DNA from: Scedosporium boydii
Taxonomy: Eukaryota > Ascomycota > Sordariomycetes > Microascales > Microascaceae
NCBI GenBank assembly: GCA_002221725.1
Contig: NJFT01000210.1
Location: forward strand, 1-64,000
Length of the DNA: 64,000 nucleotides
Direction of reading: 5' to 3'
Below the pieces are notes generated by a model, which worked only from the letters and a program-made list of their open reading frames with translations, had not been told where the DNA came from and did not search any database. The translations under genes and the position numbers were made by a program. Position 1 is the stretch's first letter; the number at the start of each line of letters is the position of its first letter. Positions 1 to 10,487 of the stretch are shown piece after piece.

Positions 1-2
1 AG

Positions 3-41
<39 letters not shown>
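1..41. repeat. Poly(A) tract at the window edge
   Basis: After the first two bases the window is an almost pure run of A up to base 41. It lies downstream of the 3' end of the cupredoxin-like gene, which ends at 87 on the minus strand. On that strand it is a poly(T) run, so it is not the poly(A) tail of that gene. It is a homopolymer of uncertain true length. Confidence 0.9.
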
Positions 42-43
<2 letters not shown>

Positions 44-86
44 TGTATGGTTCTTCCGGTATGATATTTGTCTGTTTTGGAATGAC

Positions 87-1005
87 TTAGTTAGCCTCGC
101 CTCCATCCGTAGAAGTCCTTCCAGTTCCGGTTAGCCTTCCAGAGGTCAGCCTTCCAGATGTTAGCCTTCCGGATGTTAGTCTCCCAGAGGTTGGCCTCCC
201 ACTTGGCCTTCCAACCAGCCTTCCAGATTCCTCAGTTGGTGTCTCAACGAGCGATTCATCGGGGGAATCAGCTGCTGGGGCTTCGGGAACAGTAGCCGGG
301 GGGGCCACGAATGACGCAGCGCCGACGGAGATCGTTCCGGCTCTTCCGCCCGTGGCCTCCCCTCCGTCTACGTTTGCGGGCGCAGCAGCCGCCGCATTCA
401 CGTAGTTTTGAAGTTGGTCAGCACTCGTTCTATGGCCCAAGTCAGAAAAATTCCATGGAACCCCGAAAACACGGGGATAGTGAGGGCTACATACGGGTTG
501 ACAACCATAACTTGGCCTTCCAAGCAGTGCCCATCGGTAGCACAATATAGGAACATGGGCTCGGTGCTAGTTACTTCAACATTAAATGTGCCAACCTCTT
601 GCTGGCCTGCTTGAAAAGGAATGTGACCGCTGTGTATGGCCGTGGGGTCGGTAGCCTGCAAAGGCTGACACGGAGCATCTTCGGCACTCTGCGTAACTGT
701 GTGGTTGCCGGTGGCGAACTGAAACTGTATGATATCGCCGACTGCGGCCGTCAAGGTATTTGGCACAAACGTGTTTTGAGTACCACCGACTACAACGGGG
801 ATGATGTTCCTGGTAGCTCCCGGTCTAACTCGGGTACGACCGCCAGCTAAATTGATCGTCAGGCAACGAACTTTTGCAATAATACCCGGCGAGGTCTCGC
901 ACTAGGATGCGACATACCTGACAACTCTTGCCTCTTGTAGGCTACCGCATCCGTGAGCGGCAAGGCGCAGATTGCGGCCACGAATAGAACAAAGCTCAGG
1001 AGCAT
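87..1005 (-). CDS. Secreted cupredoxin-like (extracellular serine-rich type) protein
   Basis: Modelled as three exons, 918-1005, 495-846 and 87-342, giving 231 aa in frame. The ATG at 1005 begins a signal peptide (MLLSFVLFVAAICALPLTDA). Exon 1 ends at a GTATGT donor. Exon 2 opens after CTGAC...TTTAG and holds a blue-copper-like fold: an early HTVTQS segment and a later FLYCATDGHC segment supply His, Cys and His at the positions used by fungal cupredoxins. Such proteins are extracellular and often GPI-anchored; their copper binding is mostly inferred. Here the C-terminus has no hydrophobic GPI signal and instead carries a GRLTS pentapeptide repeated several times. The third exon is the weak part. 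Its acceptor at 343/344 was chosen because it restores frame, while a better-looking CGTAG acceptor slightly upstream would shift it, so the tail sequence is uncertain. Confidence 0.75.
115..200 (-). repeat. 15-base coding minisatellite (GRLTS repeats)
   Basis: Imperfect 15-base units built on a gttagccttccngatg-like core are repeated here. In the minus-strand frame they encode successive GRLTS pentapeptides at the C-terminus of the cupredoxin-like protein. Copy number is likely to vary between strains. Confidence 0.75.
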
Positions 1006-2240
1006 ACTGGAATTTATTGCCGGAGTGAAGGGTGATCTGATAAAGAGGACAATGAGATGCGAGCACTGCTCGATGACGGGCGTACAAAAGAATAAAAATA
1101 TTGGGAAAATTAAATTACCGGTCAACGGCAGCCTGTTGGACGAAGAATCGAAGTCAAAGGAGAAAGTTAGCCTGTGGAATGAGTTAGGCTAGATGAAAGA
1201 CTGCGGACTATCTAGAATATATAGATATTCTCGCATTTCTCGTCTTGGTTTGTAAAGACCGAATACGATACCCGGCGTGCTGCGATAAGCCAAGTCTACG
1301 GGCTTTTGCCTATTGTGAGAGTGGCTCAGACACCCGCACTCCTAATTGTTTCCTTCGAAACCGCCCCGAATCATAGCCAAGCCTTTTGAAAGCGCCCAGG
1401 TCAAGAAAGGTGTTGCAGGAAAAAACTTCACCTCAATATCCATTGCGTCAAGACCCTTGGCTCTTGGATGAACCCTGGTTCTCAGCGTTCAACTAATAGT
1501 GGTCGATCCTAGCAAATGGATCTTCAGCTTCCCGGCATATTCTTTCTTCCTCTGGGATTGGATTGCCTTCCGAGTTAGGACACCAGCGAGGCCGTTACAG
1601 CCAATCATTAGCAAACCCGAGCGAAACCTTGTTTTATGCTGTAGCTCCAATACCATGAGTTCGCGCTCGCGCTCGCTTTCGCTTTCGCTTTCAAGCTCCT
1701 ATATACCAATAGCTAGAATCTTTAACTCGGCGTCTGAACAATCTGTGGCAAACCTATTGCTGTTCTATACATATCGCCTCCTGTTTCGGCACTCTTGGCC
1801 TTGTTCTGGCCTACCGTCAGCGCGCTGGCATTTCGCCAAGGCCTATCCTGCTGGACATTCCATTCCCATGTTATTCTTGTAATCCGTATCTTTGTCGGCC
1901 AGATCTGGTAAGGATGCACCGCCCATTATTACTTGCTTCGTACTCGGCTCCCTCTACTCTTCGTCGGAGATATTTGGCTAATAAACAAAAGGAGCTGAGG
2001 CACATTGAGAGCATTCATTATTTGCTACGTCCAACCTGACAGACTTTTGCGATTTGGCTCTCCACGTCCGTTAGACCGAATGTACCAGACTGTATCCTGA
2101 AGTTCTCGTATCCCGGGACGTCGACATTTAAAACAAGATTGCAAAGGATATCCGCCTCTTGTCAGTAATAGCATCCAGAAGTGGACATGTAGCATTAACA
2201 CAACCTGCAACGTTTGGATTGCAAATGCTGGTCGGCTAAC
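1006..2240. other. Intergenic spacer, cupredoxin promoter side
   Basis: No convincing gene is visible. A TATATA element at 1218-1223 lies about 210 bases upstream of the cupredoxin ATG on the minus strand and could serve it. A low-complexity cgctcg/ctttcg stretch runs at about 1660-1695. Short open frames here lack conserved motifs and splice support. Confidence 0.6.
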
Positions 2241-3684
2241 TCATAATACATTTTGCGCACCCATGGCGGAAACATAGCCCAATGGCCACTCGATAAGATC
2301 CATCCACGACGACTCCGTTCGATGTGCAATAGAACTCAACACACCAACGCCCCACCCCCTAACATACCAAGATGTTTCCTCGCTGGCGCGTAGAATGACA
2401 CAGAAGTATGCCAGCACCGACAGTACAATGGGATGGCCTTGGCGAAGTAGGGTGATAAAATCCGCGTGAAGCCAGGTACACCACGTCGTGACGACTCTCA
2501 TATCAGGCATCTCGGCATTCGCGGTCGCGGATCGGATGCAGGCAATAAGGCTAAGTATTCCATCCTCAGCCAGAGCTGCCGCGCTAGCGTCCTGGCTGCG
2601 AGTCGTTATCCGCGGTCCAAGAGTAGCGAGCTTGTCGATGACGGCCTCTATTTCGGCTGATGGCGTCGTCTGACTTCTAGGTTGAAAGAACAACTCCTTG
2701 ATTGGGCCTCTGGAAAGGATACCTTCCGAAGCGTGTAGCACGCCGTGTACGCCCCTGTTAAGAAGAAAAATGTCCAAGATATCCTCAACGGTCGGCACCA
2801 CACCCTCGGACTGCAGCGTAACGGCGGCATGGCCGCCGAGCACGAGTAGCGCTGAAGCTGCGAAGACGGCGTGGCAATTTTCAGGCGTAATCCCAGCCAG
2901 AGCTTTTCGAATTCCTGGGACGGCGTGGCCCTGGTGTTGCGAGGCCTGCAATAAGTAAAACTGGCGCCGGTCTGGGCGTAGAAAGGCTAGATGAAAAGCG
3001 GCAACTGCAAGAATCTGGTTCATCAAAAACTGGTATTCGAGAGCTATTCGTGGGACCTCGTACTGCCAGACTATGTTGGCATTTTTGCCGCTAGGTATAG
3101 TAAGGTGCGTGTGTGTTGACCAGTGATGCATGAGCTCTAGATCATGGTTCCAGGAACCGACATTGGAGTCGGCATATGGCTCGGTTTGGAGGGTAAATTT
3201 CGAAAGATAGGGATACGGGTCAAGACTGGAGGATCGACTTAGGTTGGAGATATTATCCGTATCCTCGCTAACGGTTCCCGTGGAGGAGGAAACATTTGGA
3301 TCGTCGTTGACCACTTGATTCTGGCTGGGTCCAAGCGGTTTCAGCTGGCGTGAACTAGTCTGCGTATCGGAATTTTGAAGTCCTCGAATTCCCTCTTGCG
3401 AGGACGCTACCGAAGCACCGCGGCCACGCGGCCTCCGTCGCTGCGTTTTTTCTCTGGTGCAACTTGAAGAACGTGGAGGCTGCAGAGCGTCGAGCGTAAC
3501 GAGGCTGCATGCAACGTTATGCCTCTCGCAAGCTGTACATGGACGACCCTCATCACACTAGGTAGGCATCAGCCATGTCCAATGACGTTGGTGGCTAGAG
3601 GAGGTGCTAATATCTCACCTTAACGCGCCGTTGTTTACACCTAACACAACCGTTACGCGACTTTTTGTAGCCAAGGGATGGCAT
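2241..3684 (-). CDS. Zn2Cys6 transcription factor, UPC2-like
   Basis: Two exons, 3619-3684 and 2241-3557, give 460 aa. The ATG at 3684 starts exon 1, which ends at a GTGAG donor; exon 2 begins after CCTAG. The splice falls inside the zinc cluster and joins CVRCKQRRVK to CDEGRPCTAC. The result is a perfect C-x2-C-x6-C-x5-C-x2-C-x6-C binuclear cluster at residues 13 to about 40. A basic, Ser/Arg-rich linker follows, then a helical regulatory region (WQYEVPRIALEYQFLMNQIL onward) of the kind found in UPC2/sterol-uptake regulators and other fungal C6 proteins. It is a nuclear DNA-binding regulator. The targets are unknown; no metabolic cluster adjoins it. The family placement is by eye. Confidence 0.88.
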
Positions 3685-5216
3685 ATCGAGTTTGGACCCG
3701 GCAACGAGCCGAATGGACTTTGCTAGATCAGCAGTTCGTCAAGATTGAAGGTCTCGTTTGCTCTTAGGAAAATAAGATTGGTCTCGAAAGCGAGAGCGAG
3801 AGCGAACTTAAGGGGTATATTACCTCGCGCAGGGGAAGCGGCCCAGATTCCTGGATGTAGCTCTTAGCTTTATTATTGTATGGGCTAATTTCGTTTTGAG
3901 AACTTCAACAGTTGCAGGCAAGGATTTATTAGTAGACCAATGGCAAGGGTCAAGATTGAGGGACCGCTACTCGTCGCCGAGCCTGAGGTTTCGAGATCGT
4001 CCACCGCCACAAAATAGAGTGTAACTCTGATGATGGTCATTTAGGGTTGAAAACGCCGATGTTCCAGACCTGCAGAACCACGCGTTTCATAAGAGGCTGG
4101 CAGCCAGTAACGGCGCAAGGCACGAAAACGATTAAAGTCCGGGGTTTACGCACCGCCAATAACTTTTGTTTCGGAGCTACGAAGTAGGAAACGAACAAGT
4201 ACAGAGGTTATGTTCCGGTGGGACTCGTGTAGGGTTCACCCATGTTCATCGTTCGGTTGCATTGACGGGAGAGCTAGATATCTAAGCTTGTTGACATTTT
4301 CCGCATTCGATCAGGGCCTGGATGTCGATATGCACATCCCAGTTCCTGAATGGTGTCTGTGTGCTCAGCGAATCAGCGGCTTTTGCGAAACCGAGCCAGG
4401 AGAGCTGTCAAATTCCCCGTTCTTCCAGAATCCAAGTGTCAGGTCAAACACGAAGGCGAGACATGCTACCTGCTCCAGAAGATACTGGCTATCTAGAATT
4501 CGTGGTGATGCCCTGCGCACACACCCACCAGGTTGTACTGATTTAGAGACAGTATCAGAGTGAAAGATCAATTGATGTTACCCACATGAAATTCATTGAG
4601 GAACCGGGATCGAACCAAGGCGGTAGCTTCTTGATTCAGTTGTGATGTTTTCTAGAGAGGACCTTTCAACGGGTTACTGGAGATATGTTTCAGCATTTCT
4701 CCTCCCACATTCTACGCCAACTCCCTATACCCCAACACGGACGTTGACGAGCTCCCGTCAAGAGCATCGCTAAGCCTTGGCATGCATTCCTCTCATGAGT
4801 GCATGTCTTCATACGACCCTGCCGTCTCAACGCGGCCCCGGCCAAGACCAACAAACGTTAAGCATGGCGCCATATTATCCTATTAGGGAGATGAGGTGCC
4901 GCTCACACGGTGTCTCGGCTTGTTCGAATGGGGACCAGGTCACCCTTTACTTACACGCTGCGACCATCTCAGAAGCGGAATCGCAGGGGTGAATTCGGCC
5001 CCTACTATCGTACTCTTCGGGACATCTTCGGGACACTCTAGCTCGTAGAAGAGCTGTGGCCCCCAAATACGAACCCATCTAGGATATCGTGCCAAAGGCT
5101 GCCGTACCAAAGGCTGCCGTAAACTACATGATAAATAGGCCTCAATCCCATGCACCTGGATAACATAGGAACGTCTTGTTTTGCAGGAGACGTCAAGTAG
5201 TTTCTTCGTTGTCACG
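3685..5216. other. Divergent spacer between the Zn2Cys6 and WOPR genes
   Basis: Shared upstream region of two transcription-factor genes. It holds a low-complexity gagcga stretch at about 3785-3805 and two short exact tandem duplications near the WOPR start (see the repeat entry). No gene was recognised. A ggatcgaacc string at about 4607 resembles a tRNA B box but no cloverleaf forms around it. Confidence 0.6.
5014..5121. repeat. Two exact short tandem duplications
   Basis: tcttcgggaca occurs twice back to back (5014-5024, 5025-5035). The 15-mer ccaaaggctgccgta occurs twice back to back (5092-5106, 5107-5121). Both lie 95-200 bases upstream of the WOPR gene start. Confidence 0.95.
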
Positions 5217-6596
5217 ATGGCAGAAACATATCACGGTTTTATAGCCACAGTCGACGACGCGCTAAAGTTGTTCGAAGCTTGTCGACTTGGCTGGCTACCA
5301 CGAATTACACGACGACTGTCGGAGGCAGATCGACGCAAAATCCGTCCTGGTTCGGTGTTCGTGTGGGAGGAGAAGGAGTCTGGCATGAGGAGATGGACGG
5401 ACGGGAAGCGATGGGGTCCCAGCCGAGTGTCTGGAAACTTCCTCCACTACAGAGAAGAAACGACGCACATACGAGAAAATTCGAGAAGCAATTCACCAGA
5501 GGCTCAGGGAGCTTTGGACTCATCTCGACGAGGAAGCAGCGACCTGGATGCTTACGGCGACCAACACCAACGGAATAGGCTAACGAAGAGAACTTTCAGT
5601 ATCAAGACATCAACGGGCGGCCGTATCCATTTGATCTCGTACTACACAAATCAACTCCTCAGATGGCCCGGTCTTCGCAGACCTAGCAGAGATCCGGCGC
5701 TTTGTGGCATCGTTTGCACCAAGGGATTATATCTAGAGTCAGCCGCAGTGTTGACTCAGATAGTAAGGGCGGAGACGCAGCCGCTACCCTGTACTTCCCT
5801 TCGGAAGCAGTCCCTCGGCGCCCAAGCAAGCCCCGGACCGCAAATGCCCTCCACGGGGTTACCATCTCCCTTGATGACACCGGTGTGCAGTCATTCCAGC
5901 GTTACCACAGAATACCGGCCACGGCTGCCATCTCCGCCATGCCTACAAATTCCACAGCCCTATGCCTGCCCGCCTCCAATTGCGACATACGATGGCGCTT
6001 ATCCTCTAACGCCTACCCGGGAACCACAACCGAAAATGACATCAGGAATTTCACCTTCTTTCTGCCCCTCGCAAGACGGCCTCCCTAATCTACCTAGCCT
6101 ATGGAATCGATTTCAGCATGACAGGACATACCAGGGCTTCAGTCTATTAAATGCTTCGGAACCAGGCGTCACTAACCAGCATCAAGACCCTTATTTCTCG
6201 ATAGTAAACACACGACATCCTAAGGCCATTTCTACCACATTGGCAGCTTTCCCGGGTTCTGGTTCAACAATCGCGCCCTCCCAATCGCCACCAGGAAGTT
6301 CACAAAACTCCAACGAAGACATGAGGGAAGGGGAAAATGTACATTGGAAGCCTACTCTACCTTCTCTACAGCGCCTAACAACATGGTTGTCTTTAAGCTT
6401 GAATATGGACGGCTCTCTGGCCACTCCCGTGGAAGTTGCAACAACTACTAGCAGAAACGCCACTTTTATGGCAGCCCCATTTAGCACAGTGGCCGCCTGC
6501 AATGAGGACGCGAGGGCTCTTGAGGCTTTAAACAAGGAATTTTGCGTTTACAACAAGTACAGAACCAGTGCGGCATTGGATTGCATCCGGTCTTAG
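5217..6596 (+). CDS. Gti1/Pac2 (WOPR) family transcriptional regulator
   Basis: Single-exon frame of 459 aa. The ATG at 5217 is chosen because the WOPR domain starts at once (ETYHGFIATVDDALKLFEAC). The frame is open upstream to 5181, but only from a TTG. The first WOPR half contains the hallmark MRRWTDGKRWGPSRVSGNF at about residues 57-76. The second half (GGRIHLISYYT, then RRPSRDPAL) follows a short linker. The rest is a Pro/Ser-rich tail. In detail it resembles the Pac2/Gti1 branch more than the Wor1/Ryp1/Sge1 branch. WOPR proteins bind DNA directly and control morphological and developmental switches. A TTTTGCAG string just upstream (5179-5186) could be the acceptor of a 5' UTR intron, which I did not model. 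Confidence 0.9.
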   Translation: MAETYHGFIATVDDALKLFEACRLGWLPRITRRLSEADRRKIRPGSVFVWEEKESGMRRWTDGKRWGPSRVSGNFLHYREETTHIRENSRSNSPEAQGALDSSRRGSSDLDAYGDQHQRNRLTKRTFSIKTSTGGRIHLISYYTNQLLRWPGLRRPSRDPALCGIVCTKGLYLESAAVLTQIVRAETQPLPCTSLRKQSLGAQASPGPQMPSTGLPSPLMTPVCSHSSVTTEYRPRLPSPPCLQIPQPYACPPPIATYDGAYPLTPTREPQPKMTSGISPSFCPSQDGLPNLPSLWNRFQHDRTYQGFSLLNASEPGVTNQHQDPYFSIVNTRHPKAISTTLAAFPGSGSTIAPSQSPPGSSQNSNEDMREGENVHWKPTLPSLQRLTTWLSLSLNMDGSLATPVEVATTTSRNATFMAAPFSTVAACNEDARALEALNKEFCVYNKYRTSAALDCIRS

Positions 6597-8272
6597 AAGC
6601 ACCGTTACGAAGACAAAGTTTGGGTACATTGATTTCTGGTGCTGTAGGGGGGGAAGGGAGGAAAATTGAGGTCGTGGAGGCACCGCAGAAGTTGTTTTGC
6701 GTTTTGTACGAGAAGGTTAGATTCTCATGGTGTATTGTCTACTAGTTTAGATCGACTTTGGATGATATTTGTCACGATGCTCCGTTCCATACTCCATTCC
6801 CACTTGATCCAGCTTCGTGACAGGCGATAAATATATGTACGCTAGCACTGGGCAAGTTAAAGACTGGCGAGGTTGTTCTGGGTTCTGGATGATGGCAGTG
6901 CCACCGCCTTGGAGCGTGTTCCATGAGTATGATCCATGCCGGCAATCACCATACGCCGGTCGAGAGAACACCAAAGTTTGCCCCTTGATGAGTACGGAGA
7001 GAAATTTTTGGTTTCTGTCGTATCAGATACTATTTAGGCGCCCTCGTTCGAGGGAAAAACATCTCATGTTGACTGTCACGATTTCAATATGAAACGATGT
7101 AGCTGATAGATATTAGGATTGAAAATGCATGGAGACCAGGCATGAGGCCTGCTGCTTGGTAAGTTTTCGAGACCTCGGATGGACGAATGATTGCACGATT
7201 ATAATCCACTCTTTTGCCCTATCGTCTGCGCAAAGCCCCAGAGGTGGGCATGATCTACGGATTGGGAACTTTTGGAACTTATATAGCGTTTCCGGGCAGG
7301 ATCTCAGCGTGTCCCCGGGCCAGCTCGTTGTGTCTCTTCTAGATTCTCGTTGTCCAAGTTAAGTTATCTCCCATCTAGAATAATATGAGCCATGTAGGCC
7401 AGGAAGGAAACTGTAGGAGGATGACAGTTCTACTACCCCTACAGCCTCTCTTACACCAAGTATTAAGCTTGATGTATCGAATCTTGTTTTGGGGAAACAC
7501 ACTGTCGGGGTCCAACTCCAGGCCGTGATCGGATCATCCCGAGACCCCGGCCAGTCTGGATCTACGTCATCAAGTTGAGAACTGTAGTTTACACGCAGCT
7601 CAATGGCGCCAGTGACCCCCAGCTGGCGTAGTAGTTGACCAGGGCGTAGGCCTTCCCGCAGAGGCTGGCAAGCCTCCTCTAGCCTCTAATGTCAAGGCGG
7701 CACATAGGCAATACTACATTTAAGCGCAAGGTACTATGTAACTGGGAGTCAATTGATGTACTGCATGTATGAGGACGATCGCCGCGCAGTAGGGCCCGGT
7801 AAGGTGGGAAGAAGTACTATGGCCCGGACTCAAAACTTGAAACCGGGGAAAAGGTGTAATAGATAACATAGAACGCTTCGTGGATCACCCTGTAGGCCTG
7901 CGCCGAGATTGAAACAAGGCGATATGCCTCGCTTTCGCATCGTTAATCTATTGGCCTTCTAGACAACTGTGTCTCTTGATAACCACCGCATTGAGTAACT
8001 CCGCCTAGTCTACGAAACGGCTCCACACGTCCATGAGCAGAGGAATTCAAAAGGTATTTTACCCTCTCTATTTAATCATTCCGTTGTTGCTTTCATTCCA
8101 TCAACCACGAGAGCGTCGGATTCTCTTCATCATCTTTTTTCCTCCCTTTCCCTTTTGCCCCTGTCTTTTGTTTTGTTCTTTTCATGCGGTTTGCCTTTAA
8201 TTTAATCCAACGTTCGTTGTTTTCCGATTTCTTATACTTCATCGCCAACACCTATCAAACTCGACTACCACG
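6597..8272. other. Intergenic spacer upstream of the sulfate permease gene
   Basis: No gene was recognised in 1.7 kb. The last 170 bases (about 8100-8270) are rich in C and T with repeated TTTT/CCCTTT runs, as is usual for core promoters and leaders of well-expressed fungal genes. They end in a good start context (ctaccacgATGG). Confidence 0.6.
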
Positions 8273-10487
8273 ATGGATTCCCTCCTAGGTATAGGCGGAA
8301 AAGTGCTTGCGCGGGTCGGCGCGACCATCACCGCTGCGCGGAAAGACGCCAATTTCTCTCGAATTGGACGGGGAGTCAAGGTAGGAGTAAGGAGTGTCCG
8401 TGCCGGCGCGGGTCGCTATTTCCTCAGGAAAATTCCCATCTACACATGGATTCCTTCGTACGTGCCGATGTGGATCATCGGCGATTTGATTGCCGGCATG
8501 TCTGTCGGCTTGGTCATGTTCCCCCAAGCCGTCATGTTTTCGGCGCTGGCCGGGCTGCCTGTCCAGGTAGCACTCACTGCTAGTTGGCTGCCGAGCTTGG
8601 TCTACGCTGTTATGGGGACATCAAGAGGTAATAGGATACCCCTTTCATCCGGGATACCGGGCTGTTTTTTTTTTTTTTTTTTTTTTTCTTTTTTTTGCTG
8701 ATTGTGGTGTGCCAGATATGAGTACAGGCCCATTGTTCATGCCTTCCGTTGCTGTCGGAGGGATGATAGCAAGCATGCAAGAATCCGAAGCTCCACCTAC
8801 GCTTATCGTCGCTGCTTTGTCCCTGTGCGTTGGCATCTGGTCGTTACTTATGGGGCTTCTCAATTTTGGGTTCCTCTTCGACTCGCTCTCCGTCCCTATC
8901 GTCTTAGGCTTCACCTGTGGCATGGCCATCGTGGCGTACCTGGGACAAGTAGGCCCCCTATTCGGCCTGGTGGGGGTGAGCCCAATGGTCGCACAACTCA
9001 CGTCCGACTTCATTGCCAAGGTGCCCGAAACAAACCTGGCCGCGCTAGGTCTCGGAGTTGGGTCCGTAGTTTTCCTCGTTGCGGTGCAGAAAGTTGAGAA
9101 AAATCTGGGTGGCAAGATGGAAGTCGTCCGAATCCTGGCGACCAGTCGCAACCTATTCATCCTCTTGGCCACCATCTTGATCAGCTATATGGTCAACAAG
9201 GACCGAGAAGAGCCACTCTGGTTGACCGTGGGATCCGTCAGGACAGAAATTCGAGGCATTCAGGCTCCGGATTTCCAACTTCTTAAAAGCCTCTTCTTCC
9301 CCAGTTTCGCTCTCTGGCTCGGTATAGCCTTCGAGCATATTATTGTGGCTAAGGCTCTGGCACGCACGAGAGGATATGCTATCGATGCGAGCCAGGAGCT
9401 TGTACACCTCGGCGTCTCGAATATCGCAAATTCTATTATGGGAGGGCTTCTAGTGGGCGGCGGCGACATGTCACGCGCCGCCATCAACGCGACATCGGGA
9501 GCTCGAAGCCCCCTCTCTGGTCTCTTCGTCACAGCCGTCGTCGGAGCCTGCATGTACCCGCTGAGCGGCTTCATCGAGTTGCTCCCTTTGCCAGCGGTCG
9601 CCGCCGTTATCATCATTAGCGTTATCGACGTTATGCCTTCCCCGGGGGAAATGAGCAAGTATTGGAAGTGGTCGTTTACGGATTGGGCTACGTTTCTCAT
9701 CACCTTCAATACGACACTCGTCGTGACTCCCACGACCGGTCTCCAAATAGGTGGGGGGATCTTGGCCGTCTACACTCTTTTCCGTCTTATATTCACTCGT
9801 CCGAAGCCAATCTCTAGTGCGGATCTTGAAAATCAATACTGCGTATCGGCGTTGGTTCATTGGGAGAGAAACGAGAAAGTTCCCTCAGGGGTTTGCGTCG
9901 TGCGTCTTGAAAACGACCTCATATTTGCCAATGCGGAGACAATTAAGAGGCGAGTTATCGACACCGCCATGATGGCGCACTCGGCCATTCCGTCTAGTCG
10001 CAATAAGAACGATAGAGCCTGGAACGACTGCCGCGACAAGCACATTCGATACTTGAGGCGCAGGGCTAGCTTTGCACGAGACGATCACACCTTTCCGAGA
10101 CTGCGACTCGTCGTACTGGACATGTCGTCCGTCTCGTTTATTGACTCCTCTGGCCTCCACGCCATTGAGGATATTAAGTCTGAGCTTCGGTCCTACGGAG
10201 GCTCTGGTGTCAAGTTCCGTTTCGTGGGGCTCAGCGAAGCCGTAAGGAGGAGATTCAAGCGTGCGGCGTGGTCCCTCGCTTCTCCATACGATGCCGACCA
10301 AGAGACCCCAGTAGATGGAGCTCAGACATCTCCAGACTATGCTTTCGATTCTCTGCCCCATGCAATTCGCATGCCCACTCTAGGCATCGATAATGCACCG
10401 GAATTAGGACCTCTAGCATGGGAGAAGGACGACGTGTCGATAATTAACGGTGGACAGTTGCCGGCCTTGGCTCGCGACTGGGTCTAA
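8273..10487 (+). CDS. SulP/SLC26 family sulfate permease with STAS domain
   Basis: Two exons, 8273-8627 and 8716-10487, give 708 aa. The intron of 88 bases has a GTAATA donor, a GCTGAT branch region and a CCAG acceptor; the split codon restores GTSRDMSTGPLFMPS. The protein starts with an approximately 60-residue cytosolic segment. It continues into many hydrophobic helices with SulP signatures (GMSVGLVMFPQA, and a long transmembrane core through LPAVAAVIIISVIDVM). It ends in a STAS domain whose diagnostic loop VSFIDSSGLHAIEDI is intact. SulP proteins carry sulfate or related anions across the plasma membrane. It differs from short bacterial forms by a spacer within STAS rich in Arg and Asp. 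Substrate is inferred from family only. Confidence 0.92.
8665..8697 (+). repeat. Poly(T) tract inside the sulfate permease intron
   Basis: A run of more than 20 T, one C, then more T fills the middle of the single intron, upstream of the GCTGAT branch region and CCAG acceptor. It may act as an unusually long pyrimidine tract and is prone to length change. Confidence 0.85.

Noticed and set aside
1660..3810. cgctcg/ctttcg run near 1670 and gagcga run near 3790 as terminal inverted repeats of a transposon
   Set aside because: The match is low-complexity only. The flanks differ, no target duplication is seen, and the enclosed gene is an ordinary Zn2Cys6 factor.
4600..4680. tRNA-like B-box string (ggatcgaacc)
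   Set aside because: The T arm pairs poorly and no D arm, anticodon arm or acceptor stem can be built around it.
8645..9175. 176-residue minus-strand frame ending in poly-Lys
   Set aside because: It is antisense to the sulfate permease; its Lys run is only the intron T tract.
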